In this document: piece by piece, positions 8,716 to 16,046 of the stretch
Position numbering within the stretch: the stretch's first letter is position 1
How the letters are laid out: each line of letters begins with the position of its first letter
From: Trichomonas tenax
Taxonomy: Eukaryota; Parabasalia; Trichomonadida; Trichomonadidae
Direction: 5' to 3'
Assembly: GCA_023091735.1 (NCBI GenBank)
Contig: JALKBU010000975.1
Span: 1-19,150 of the forward strand
Length of the DNA stretch: 19,150 bases
The notes under the pieces: model-generated
Told to the model about the DNA's origin: nothing
Database searches by the model: none
The model's input: the letters and a program-made list of their open reading frames with translations, nothing else
Position numbers and translations under genes: made by a program

Positions 8716-9659
8716 ATTTCATGATTTCAACGATTCCCTCTTTATGGTTATAATTGTTGAACATAGTGTATCTTATATTTTAAGTTACAACCTGCAAAAT
8801 AGGCAATAGAATTAAATCATGAAATTTTCAGGAATTTGATTCGATATGATTTCTAGTCTATTTTGATTATTGTTGCTTATTATAGTGTTAGCGATATTTC
8901 AATATGAGTGATGCCATAGCACAACTTTAGAAAGAAAAATATGAATCGATAAAAACATTTTTCTCATCTAATGTTGTAATGCTACAAATTCATTACTTTC
9001 GATGACGCAACTTTTGTTATATTGATATACTCTAATACAAGATGATATTTTATTGAAATTCATATTAATTATTGAAACAATCATTGTCAATAAAGGACAT
9101 ATTTCAAATTGTCTTTGTTAGGAATTAACCCAATTTTCCAAAGTATTTTGAATTTAATTTAAATGAATCATCATAACTGCTAATTCTGAATATATTGTAA
9201 TATTGGCGTGTCTACTGTAAGGTCAATTTTATCTATTTACTACTTCAATATTTCAATGTTGATATAAATCGAGAAATAATGAATTTTCTGATGCATAATT
9301 TTAACAAATCGCTATGCATGATTGTACTGATGTGAATGTATCAATCATCATTGCATTATATTGAGTCTTTTTCAATTTGTCGCCAAATTTTTCTGAATCG
9401 TTTGAAGTATTGAATACAAACATATCAAAGGTTTTCCATTGCTAACAAAAACATATTTTGCTGATCATACATTGATAAAACATGTTGTTTTGAAAATCGA
9501 TTTTTTTTTCAATCGAATCGAAAGCAATCGAAATTCATATATTATGGTGTTTAAGATCTTCCCAATGCATCGCATCAATGTTGCTTTTGTATGAGCTATC
9601 GATTCAATGAATATCAAAAAGCACAACATAAATCATGTATAAACCATTGAATTATCTCT

Positions 9660-9989
9660 TCATTGAGCAATTTCTATAATGCTATGAAACCTCAAAAACA
9701 TTGTTCTATTGCCAAAGCACGGTTTTGTATCAATTTCTGACATAGAAATCCATTGAAAATTTGATCGAAACTGACTATTGATGATAAAAGCAGATAGGTA
9801 ACACATCGCTGGCAAACATTTAAGCAACAAAATCGATAAAAACAGAAAAATGAAATAAAAAGGAGTAAAAATCGTTATAATTTCTCTCAAAACTGCAAAA
9901 GCGATTTTTGCGAAATCTAAAAATAAAGCACGAAATATAACAAAATGCACTCCGAAAAAACGTGCTGTGTACTCACAAAACTTCCCCAT
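9660..9989 (-). CDS. Weak hydrophobic ORF, 109 residues
   Basis: It has an ATG start preceded by TATCAAAA and a possible membrane segment at residues 37-56 rich in Phe, Ile and Leu. The start MGKFC would fit an N-myristoyl/palmitoyl motif, but Phe/Ile/Leu-rich ORFs arise easily in AT-rich spacer DNA. No family is recognised. It is listed because it is the only ATG-initiated frame over 100 codons in this spacer; it is more likely non-coding. Confidence 0.15.
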   Translation of the reverse strand: MGKFCEYTARFFGVHFVIFRALFLDFAKIAFAVLREIITIFTPFYFIFLFLSILLLKCLPAMCYLSAFIINSQFRSNFQWISMSEIDTKPCFGNRTMFLRFHSIIEIAQ

Positions 9990-10277
9990 TTTTGATACGA
10001 AAAACGTGCTTGACCAAATCCTTCACTCTCATATTCCCTATCTCTTTTTATACATGATGGCAATAAAAAGGTTTTACGCAATAAAAAATACGCTTTTTAT
10101 GGCTTTTGAAGTTCCAAAATGCAGTAAAAACATGAAAAGACTTCATATATATGACAGAGCCTGTTTAAAAAAATGTTATCTTCGTTATTAACGAGAAATA
10201 ATCGTTTTCAATTCAAAAAAATGAAATATAAAATCACGTTATTATTTTTTAATTTTTTGAATAGATTTAAAATTTTG

Positions 10278-10284
10278 TCATTTT
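10278..10284 (+). promoter_or_regulatory. Putative Inr of the three-repeat Myb gene
   Basis: TCATTTT is followed by AA and the ATG at 10287, so the Inr adenine would be 7 nt upstream. The sequence fits TCAYTWY, and the spacing is in the range known for trichomonads. Confidence 0.5.
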
Positions 10285-10286
10285 AA

Positions 10287-11135
10287 ATGATGTCAACAAA
10301 GTGGTCTGCTGAGGATGACGCGTTGTTGAAGGAGCTCGTAACGAAGTACAACAAGCAGTGGGCAGTGATTGCGCAACACTTTCAAAGCAAAACTCCATCA
10401 CAAGTCGCAAGCAGATGGGAAAAGTACTTAGATCCTACACTCATCAAAGGCGCTTTCACCCTTGAAGAGGATAATAAAATTAGAATGTTCGTAGAGAAGT
10501 TTGGGCCAAAATGCTGGCAAAAAATACCTGAATATGTGCCAATGCGTTCAGCAAAGCAGTGCAGAGAGCGTTGGTTCAACCACTTAAATCCAAATGTCAT
10601 TGATAGAGACTGGACTCATGAAGAAGATCAGCTTATTTTTGGAAGATATCAAGATATTGGGCCAAAGTGGTCTCTGATCGCGAGAGTATTACCGGGAAGA
10701 ACTGATAATGCCGTTAAGAATAGATGGCATGCATCTATCTCAAAGAGAATTATCAAAGATGAAAACGGAAATGATATGCTTACCCCAGACACTTCCAAGA
10801 GGAAGAGGAGAATTGCAAAACAGCTCGTGTCCCGTCCTGCTCCTGTAATAACGAGCGCACAACAGGAAAATCAATCTTCTCCTTCACAAACAACATCTCC
10901 GAAGGATGAGATATCGTTTGTGAACCTATCGTCGAAGAGTGCTGGAAATAGTCCAAGCTCTTTCTTCTCTCCTGGTTCAAAAACATCTCCGATTTTCTTA
11001 TCTCCAAAGTTTAGCGAGAAAGCTTTGTTTTCTCCTTTATCCGGAAACATATCCCCTAACTCCCCGTTCTTTAGCCTAATACAGCCAAATAATTTTACAA
11101 TTTTCGATTCATTCGAAACTTTGGATCATCAATGA
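10287..11135 (+). CDS. Three-repeat (R1R2R3) Myb protein with SP-rich C-terminal tail
   Basis: 282 residues. Three Myb repeats sit at the very N-terminus: R1 about 3-47 (W6, W25, W44), R2 about 55-100 (F57, W77, W96) and R3 about 107-150 (W109, W128, W147). R2 and R3 recognition helices, SAKQCRERWFNHL and RTDNAVKNRWHA, are nearly c-Myb-like, predicting binding to an AACNG-type site. A basic cluster SKRKRR at 170-175 is a likely nuclear localisation signal. Residues about 180-275 are Ser/Pro-rich with nine SP dipeptides, and a TP lies at 166-167, consistent with proline-directed kinase regulation. Two ATGs stand in tandem at 10287 and 10290; the first follows the Inr-like TCATTTT. The stop is TGA. 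The three-repeat layout recalls animal c-Myb and plant Myb3R cell-cycle regulators; most trichomonad Mybs described have two repeats. Function is inferred from the domain only. Confidence 0.94.
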   Translation: MMSTKWSAEDDALLKELVTKYNKQWAVIAQHFQSKTPSQVASRWEKYLDPTLIKGAFTLEEDNKIRMFVEKFGPKCWQKIPEYVPMRSAKQCRERWFNHLNPNVIDRDWTHEEDQLIFGRYQDIGPKWSLIARVLPGRTDNAVKNRWHASISKRIIKDENGNDMLTPDTSKRKRRIAKQLVSRPAPVITSAQQENQSSPSQTTSPKDEISFVNLSSKSAGNSPSSFFSPGSKTSPIFLSPKFSEKALFSPLSGNISPNSPFFSLIQPNNFTIFDSFETLDHQ

Positions 11136-11143
11136 CATTGCTT

Positions 11144-11521
11144 TTAGGTTTGTGTTGTATTATTTGTCTGTAAAACTTGTGTCTGTCGATTATTTAGTTT
11201 TCTTTCTTCGCTTTTATACGAAAAACAAATAAAAAATATAATTTTGGTTGTAAAGTTATCAAAATTAACGGAAAATTCAAAATCTTCTAATTTTCTAAAC
11301 ATAGCATTTACATAACTGTCATATTCTATATTCAAAATTTGGAACGATTTTAATTTTTTGGTAAAGTATTTTTGACGATAACAATCACTTGAAGTTTCCT
11401 CAACATACAATGATAATACACAAGCCCCAGTGTAATAACTGATATTTCTCTCAATGATACATCTCGAGAATCGAGCCAAAACGAAGCACTTAATTTGATG
11501 TGCTAAGAATTTTAGATGCTC
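11144..11521 (-). other. Open reading frame lacking a 5' ATG, possible gene remnant
   Basis: The minus-strand frame is open for about 125 codons between a TAG at 11522-11524 and a TAA 9 bp beyond the three-repeat Myb stop. The predicted residues have a mixed, globular-like composition (for example GACVLSLYVEETSSDCY), unlike the Phe/Asn/Lys-rich noise typical of these spacers. The only internal ATG is at 11302-11300, leaving about 52 residues. No family is recognised. It could be a decayed gene, or chance. Confidence 0.25.
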
Positions 11522-11753
11522 CTATCTAAGAGTTATCACAAGAGCAGCAGTGATGGCTATGAGTGATGCTGTGAGTATTTTTATGTTGCATTATCAAGTT
11601 TAAATTTTACGTGTCATAAATTTGTCAAAATAAATTTTACGTGACATTTTCAAAAACTTAATGAAATACACGGAATGACTGCGTGCGTGTAATAAAAGCG
11701 AATTGCCAATATTATGCAAACTCGCGTAATAATTAGAAGAAAATTAAACGCAG
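11522..11753. other. Upstream region of the bZIP gene
   Basis: AT-rich region holding the paired TTTTACGTGNCA elements and a related GCGTGTAATAAAA. No TCA-type initiator is evident near the ATG at 11754. Confidence 0.45.
11605..11646 (-). promoter_or_regulatory. Two ACGTG-type copies of the shared motif, 30 bp apart
   Basis: TTTTACGTGTCA at 11605-11616 and TTTTACGTGACA at 11635-11646 are direct repeats lying about 110-150 bp before the bZIP ATG. Read on the minus strand they are TGACACGTAAAA and TGTCACGTAAAA, members of the TGNCRYGTAAAW family. The ACGT core is the classic half-site environment for bZIP proteins, which makes autoregulation a testable idea. Confidence 0.6.
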
Positions 11754-12158
11754 ATGATTCAGCCGAATATTTTCATGTCTTTTCCACCTCTTTTCAACGA
11801 GCAGATCCAGAGGCAGATAATGCCGCCGCAGGAACAGTACAAAGCACTTTTCACGTCGATTCAAATTCAACAGAATGAAATGGTCGATACTGAGGACTCA
11901 GACACAAATGAAGAGATGATCATCGAAGATAGATCAGATTTGCGAGAACGAAATCGCGTCGCTGCACAAAAATGGCGAAAAAAGAAAGATAATTATTTGA
12001 ATGAGCTCGAAATTAAGAATGATCAATTAAGAACTCAAGTTTTCAAGCTTAACGCTCAATCTGTCCAACTAACAACAGAGAATCAAGTTTTAGAGAATGA
12101 ATTGAAATATTTCCAGAAATTTGTTTCCAAAGTTATGGCATTAGCTCCAAAAGCTTAG
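11754..12158 (+). CDS. Small bZIP transcription factor
   Basis: 134 residues. An acidic stretch at 44-63 precedes the basic region, which reads NRVAAQKWRKKK from N67 to K78 and fits the N-x7-R bZIP signature with N67 and R75. The first zipper leucine lies exactly ten residues after R75, the canonical register. L85, L92, L99, L106 and L113 are in perfect heptads, so a dimerising coiled coil is predicted. Position 74, usually Cys or Ser (Tyr in ATF4-like proteins), is Trp. The small size and the lack of another domain suggest a DNA-binding factor with a short acidic/Gln-rich activation region. The stop is TAG. Two ACGTG motifs lie upstream, and six related motifs lie between this gene and the Rab gene. 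Family assignment is firm; dimer partner and targets are unknown. Confidence 0.93.
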   Translation: MIQPNIFMSFPPLFNEQIQRQIMPPQEQYKALFTSIQIQQNEMVDTEDSDTNEEMIIEDRSDLRERNRVAAQKWRKKKDNYLNELEIKNDQLRTQVFKLNAQSVQLTTENQVLENELKYFQKFVSKVMALAPKA

Positions 12159-12232
12159 TCTTATTCGAATGCCCCTCTTGTTATTCTAAACTAAACATTC
12201 TACATCAAAAAAACTCAAAACAAAGCTATTTA

Positions 12233-12424
12233 TGACATGTAAAATATCAAAATGCTGTGTAAAATAAGTCAAATAAGAAAATTGAAACCAATTATTTAAA
12301 AATTTGCCATGTAAATAGTTCAAGAAAACAATATTGACATGTAAAATTTAATTTGCCGTGTAAATACTTTCAAAATTGTAAATATGACAAATAAATTTAT
12401 TTAAAATATTTTTGTCATGTAAAA
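12233..12424 (+). promoter_or_regulatory. Six-copy co-oriented TGNCRYGTAAAW array upstream of the Rab gene
   Basis: Copies begin at 12233 (TGACATGTAAAA), 12253 (TGCTGTGTAAAA), 12305 (TGCCATGTAAAT), 12335 (TGACATGTAAAA), 12354 (TGCCGTGTAAAT) and 12413 (TGTCATGTAAAA), all on the plus strand. Start-to-start spacings are 20, 52, 30, 19 and 59 bp, near multiples of one helical turn. The last copy ends 54 bp before the Rab ATG. It could instead act in the bZIP mRNA 3' region, but spread and phasing favour DNA binding. Confidence 0.65.
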
Positions 12425-12471
12425 GTGATTTTTGACAATGCAATTTGACGATACATGAAAAAAAATACATT

Positions 12472-12477
12472 TCATAA
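12472..12477 (+). promoter_or_regulatory. Putative Inr immediately before the Rab ATG
   Basis: TCATAA directly abuts the ATG at 12478. It keeps the TCA core but matches the rest of the trichomonad consensus poorly. If used, the 5' untranslated leader would be only a few nucleotides long, which occurs in trichomonads. Confidence 0.3.
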
Positions 12478-13074
12478 ATGATTGGAGTTGATTATAAATA
12501 CAACTTCAAGTTCATTGTTATCGGAATGAGCGGTGTCGGGAAGACTTCGCTGCTCACGCGCTTGATTGATGGCACCTTCAACGCCGAAACACAGTCAACA
12601 ATCGGCGTTCAATACTTATCTACTGTAATTGACATCGATGGGAGCTCAGTGAAGCTGCAAATATGGGACACTGCAGGTCAGGAGAAGTTCAGATCCATTG
12701 CGCGCTCATATTTCAGACACGCTGTCGGTGTTATCCTCGTTTACGACATAACCGACAGAAAGTCGTTCGATGAGCTCACGTACTGGCTTAATGACGTCCA
12801 CGCGCTCTGTGATCCCAACGCTGCTGTGACTCTAATCGGAAATAAACTCGATTTAGCAGCTCAGAGAGCAATAACGACATCAGAAGCAACAGAATTCGCA
12901 AACAATCACCAACTTATATACCTTGAGACATCTGCAAGAGGTGGAGATAACGTTCAAGAGGCATTTTACAGAGGAGCGAAGCAAGTCTACGAGAGGGCAG
13001 AGAAGGGCCAACTTCAGACAAAGACCAAAGCAGCAGGACCGAAAGTAGCAAGCAGCAACGGATGCAATTGCTAA
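12478..13074 (+). CDS. Rab-family small GTPase, Rab4/Rab14-like
   Basis: 198 residues, full length for a Rab. G1 GMSGVGKT is at 16-23, switch I T41 with IGVQY, G3 WDTAGQE at 63-69, G4 NKLD at 122-125 and G5 ETSA at 150-153. Rab-specific stretches such as KLQIWDTAGQEKFRSIARSY and VYDITDRKSF are intact. The CNC C-terminus predicts double geranylgeranylation and membrane attachment. The catalytic Gln of switch II is present, so normal GTP hydrolysis is expected. Overall it resembles the Rab4/Rab14/Rab2 group (early-endosome or recycling and Golgi transport), but subfamily is uncertain because trichomonads have many Rabs. G/C content and C-ending codons are clearly higher than in the spacers. The stop codon is part of TAAAA, so the trichomonad UAAA polyadenylation signal may overlap it. 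Confidence 0.96.
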   Translation: MIGVDYKYNFKFIVIGMSGVGKTSLLTRLIDGTFNAETQSTIGVQYLSTVIDIDGSSVKLQIWDTAGQEKFRSIARSYFRHAVGVILVYDITDRKSFDELTYWLNDVHALCDPNAAVTLIGNKLDLAAQRAITTSEATEFANNHQLIYLETSARGGDNVQEAFYRGAKQVYERAEKGQLQTKTKAAGPKVASSNGCNC

Positions 13075-13437
13075 AATCTAACTTCAATCCATTAGAATCG
13101 AATAAATATATTAGACATTCTATCTCCTGTATCAAAGTATCTCAATGCACTCTTCCTTTTTTCTAGTTCAAAAAATACATTTTATCAAAGATCAAATCTA
13201 TACCCTTATATATCTCCAATCTAATACCATTGAATGGCAAAGAGTAAATCTATCGTTGTTGGCAAATTTTGAAAATAATATTAATTTGATTGATAAATAT
13301 ACAAAGTTCGTCAAAAATTCTTTGTGTAAATTATACATCTTCGAGGATATTATATATATAGATTGTCAGCTATTAAAATAGCAAAATCAAAAAAGTTAAC
13401 TTGTAAATATTTTACAGAACAGAAATTTATTATAAAA
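13075..13437. other. Spacer between the Rab and M28 genes
   Basis: 363 bp AT-rich. No gene is supported. TTGTAAAT near 13401 resembles the shared motif only loosely, with two mismatches. No clear TCA initiator stands directly before the peptidase ATG. Confidence 0.5.
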
Positions 13438-14649
13438 ATGACGATCAACGAATTACGTGATTCTGCTTTGCAAAGAATCCGCACAATCATAGACATGTTC
13501 GGTCCGAGACTTTGCGGTGACGAATCCACTCACAAAGCTGCTGAATACATCGAAAAAGATTTGAAAAAATATTGCGATTTCACCAAATCAGAAACATTCA
13601 CGTGCAATCCGAGAGCCTTCCTCGGGTGGGTCAGAATCTCGGATATTATTTACCTCATTGGCGTTTTTTGCGCTTGGTTCAATTTTCCCTTGTTTGGAGC
13701 TGTTTTTGGATTCCTTGCAGTGTTAAATTATGTTATAGAGGATGTTTACTTCACAAAATTCTCCGACCCACTCTATAAACAAGCAACAGGACGAAATGTT
13801 TACGGAATTATCGAACCGCTTGAAGAAACGAAACAAACTGTTGTGTATTCGGGTCACCACGATAGCGCCTACATTTTCGGATTCTACGAATTCCTCCCGA
13901 GTTTGTTTATATTGAGAGCCGCGTTGGGACTTTTAACACCGATATTTTTGTCTGCGGGAATGTTCTATGAGATGTATTTGCTCTACAAAAACGGACAGAG
14001 TCAGTTTGACTTCTTAGGACAAACTCCTTCATTTATGAAGAAAATGAATATTTTCTATACTTGTTATACAGTGATAGCAATGTCATCATGGAACTTTGTG
14101 AAGGATAAAGGAACTCCTGGTGCCGGAGATAACTTGATTGCTTCCTCAATTGGCATTGAACTTGCGAAATATTTCTCTGAACGCAAATTAAAGAATACAA
14201 GATTAGTAATAGCTTCATTTGATGGTGAAGAAGCTGGTTTACGTGGCTCTAGAGCGTTTTGGCAAGCTCATGCAAAAGAATTTGTTAATTGCTACAATTT
14301 CAATGTCGATTCTCCATTTTTCTTGAAAGAATTCACATTACTGAAGTCAGATATCAACGGTTTCCTGCCTCTCGATCTCCAAATGTGCAACGACATCTGT
14401 GAAATTGGAAAGAAGAACAACATCAAGATACAGCAAAAAGATTTGTTATTCCTTCTCGGAGGAACCGATGCAGCCGAAGCAGCACGTCACGGAATCAGAG
14501 CCACAACATTAATCGGTCTTCCGTGGACAATTGGTGATTATGATCCAGTCTATCACACAATGCTCGACATTCCAGACAACATCGAACCTCAGGCAGTCGC
14601 TGGGGTCTTAACACTCGCGAAAGAATATATCGAATCCAAAGAAAACTAA
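13438..14649 (+). CDS. M28-family zinc metallopeptidase with membrane segments
   Basis: 403 residues from the ATG at 13438; the frame is open further upstream but only through TTG/ATT-type codons. All M28 metal ligands are present: H140 and D142 (GHHDSA), D231 (GAGDNL), E264-E265 (DGEEAG; E264 the general base), D291 (NVDSPF) and H373 (VYHTML). This predicts a two-zinc aminopeptidase/carboxypeptidase-type fold. Unlike secreted family members it has no signal peptide; hydrophobic segments lie at about 68-100 and 155-183, the latter inserted between the first and second zinc-ligand motifs, so the enzyme is probably an integral membrane protein with the catalytic domain partly after the last segment. 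Substrate is unknown. It is co-directional with the Rab gene, 363 bp apart; trichomonads do not generally use operons. Confidence 0.94.
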   Translation: MTINELRDSALQRIRTIIDMFGPRLCGDESTHKAAEYIEKDLKKYCDFTKSETFTCNPRAFLGWVRISDIIYLIGVFCAWFNFPLFGAVFGFLAVLNYVIEDVYFTKFSDPLYKQATGRNVYGIIEPLEETKQTVVYSGHHDSAYIFGFYEFLPSLFILRAALGLLTPIFLSAGMFYEMYLLYKNGQSQFDFLGQTPSFMKKMNIFYTCYTVIAMSSWNFVKDKGTPGAGDNLIASSIGIELAKYFSERKLKNTRLVIASFDGEEAGLRGSRAFWQAHAKEFVNCYNFNVDSPFFLKEFTLLKSDINGFLPLDLQMCNDICEIGKKNNIKIQQKDLLFLLGGTDAAEAARHGIRATTLIGLPWTIGDYDPVYHTMLDIPDNIEPQAVAGVLTLAKEYIESKEN

Positions 14650-15781
14650 TTTCATCAGAATAAAATCATGTATTTAACCAACATCATTATATAGATTAAG
14701 ACAAAGTGAATATGGGACGTGTTTAATTAGAGTCAATTTTGCTACTTGATCACTTTCATTGAATATCTTCAAAAAAAAAAGACAATAACAAGTTCTTTTT
14801 ATTGTAATCGTGTGAGCTATGCAATGCTGATCATATTCATATATAAAATATGAACAGAAACTATAATCACATAAATTATGAAAGTGAGAATGATTTGGGA
14901 GTAAATGGTAGTTATGATTTGAATATAGTGAATATAGTGGATAGATTGAAAAGGGTTGAAATGTGTTTTCGAGATGATGAAAGTTAATTTTCCAAGATTG
15001 AAAATTTAATCTATAACAATAATCAAATGCTTCCTAGGCCATTCTCTTCTTCGCAATATATTCATAGCAAACATTTAATCTAATAACCTCGTTGTTTGAT
15101 CTTGTACCGGTATTGTACCGCATTGGTTTGGTGTTAAACGAAATTATTGAAGATTTAGACTTTAAATATGATATAATGAATGAATTTTACGTCAAAATTG
15201 CGGTTGTTTGAAAAAAAAATTGATTTTCTTCAAAATTTTGCTATTTTTTGAAATTTGACGAAATGTTTATAATCTATGACTAATCCCATGATTATACTCA
15301 AAATTTTTCAAAGTAATGCTTAAGCATACGGCGGTTATATGCCAAGCACGTTAATTTTTAACTCAATTTTCTTTTTGTTTTTACGATTTAATAATTCAAT
15401 TTTGAATTTTAAAATTGAGATTTTCATACTGAAAAAGCATTACCGGTGTGAACAATTTCAGCCAACATCATTTATTTTGTTTATAGAAACTATATTTTCA
15501 CTTCCAGACAAAAATTTTAATCAAAATTTTCGAATTTTCAAAATAAAAAATTAGAACAACAACAATATATTCCTTTACAATTCTTTCATTTCTCATCAAA
15601 AAGAATCTATTCGTGAAAGAATAACATACAAAAACAAATGTAGGAAAACATTGAAAAAAAAAACAGAAATAAAAAACGGTCGAAATTTAAAACAACAAAA
15701 TTTATTCAAACAGGAGTAAGTATAGCATGGATAGGTTAAATAACCGATCAAAAAAAACTTGATTAAAAATTTGGGAAAATA
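14650..15781. other. Spacer between the M28 gene and the small acidic-protein gene
   Basis: About 1.1 kb AT-rich, no supported gene. It has TGAATATAG twice in tandem at about 14921-14938, a small dyad TTCATAT...ATATGAA near 14835-14853, TTGTACCG repeated at 15102 and 15113, and GTAATGCT/AGCATTAC arms near 15313 and 15437 about 120 bp apart. AATAAAAT near 14659 is a candidate polyadenylation signal for the M28 gene. Confidence 0.5.
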
Positions 15782-16021
15782 TCAATTAAAGTCGGTAACG
15801 CGATTGAAAGCTGTCGAGAAGACCTTTGGGAAAGGGATTGGTTTAATTTCCTCCTCTTCGAAGTTAATGATGTCGGAAGAATCGAAATCAATTGAATCAG
15901 ATTCGAAAGTTTCAACGAAACCCTCCGAAGTCGCCGTCGATCTGACACATACTGCGAAAGAGTTCATCATGGAATCACTATCCATGGATTCATGATAGAG
16001 CTCGTGATCATTGTAGAACAT
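15782..16021 (-). CDS. Small acidic protein of unknown family (79 residues)
   Basis: Although short, this frame looks coding. It begins with ATG at 16021, ends in TGA, and its codons show a strong bias found in real genes of the window: almost all Phe are TTC, and Asn, Asp and Ile use C-ending codons much more than the spacers do. The span is visibly richer in G and C than its flanks. The product is Asp/Glu/Ser-rich in the middle (DSDSIDFDSSD-type, then EEEE) and ends FPKVFSTAFNRVTDFN, with basic and aromatic residues. No signal peptide or membrane segment is visible. A TCACAATTTC element lies 25 nt upstream. Family and function are not recognised; it could be an adaptor-like or regulatory protein. 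The plus-strand frame over the same span lacks an ATG near its start. Confidence 0.6.
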   Translation of the reverse strand: MFYNDHELYHESMDSDSMMNSFAVCVRSTATSEGFVETFESDSIDFDSSDIINFEEEEIKPIPFPKVFSTAFNRVTDFN

Positions 16022-16036
16022 CAAAAATTGATTTTA

Positions 16037-16046
16037 GAAATTGTGA
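16037..16046 (-). promoter_or_regulatory. Putative Inr of the small acidic-protein gene
   Basis: The minus strand reads TCACAATTTC with its TCA at 16046-16044, about 25 nt before the ATG. It fits the TCA core but only partly the consensus. The following CTAAAATCAATTTTTG resembles the leader of the R2R3 Myb gene. Confidence 0.3.

Larger units (their letters stand above)
8464..10286. other. Long gene-poor spacer
   Basis: About 1.8 kb of AT-rich DNA without a convincing gene. It contains a perfect palindrome at 8683-8715, many short ATCGAA/TCGATT words around 9490-9610, and the 11-mer AAAAACGTGCT twice, 44 bp apart, at 9956-9966 and 10000-10010. One weak hydrophobic ORF lies at 9660-9989. The part nearest the three-repeat Myb presumably includes its promoter. 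Confidence 0.55.
12159..12477. other. bZIP-Rab intergenic region
   Basis: 319 bp without a gene. It carries six copies of the shared 12-bp motif, and the Rab initiator candidate lies at its right end. It must include the bZIP 3' end and the Rab promoter. Confidence 0.6.

Noticed and set aside
9956..10010. AAAAACGTGCT direct repeat
   Set aside because: Two copies 44 bp apart in A-rich spacer, not close enough to a start codon to call a regulatory site.
13363..13437. N-terminal extension of the M28 ORF
   Set aside because: It starts at TTG and the residues do not resemble the family; the ATG at 13438 gives a normal M28 N-terminus.
14835..14853. TTCATAT...ATATGAA dyad
   Set aside because: Short and A/T-only flanks; such dyads are common by chance in this composition.
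15102..15120. TTGTACCG repeated 11 bp apart
   Set aside because: Two short copies only, with no gene or structure attached.
15759..15995. Plus-strand frame over the small acidic-protein gene
   Set aside because: It opens with TTG, has no ATG until mid-frame, and lacks the codon bias of the minus-strand frame.
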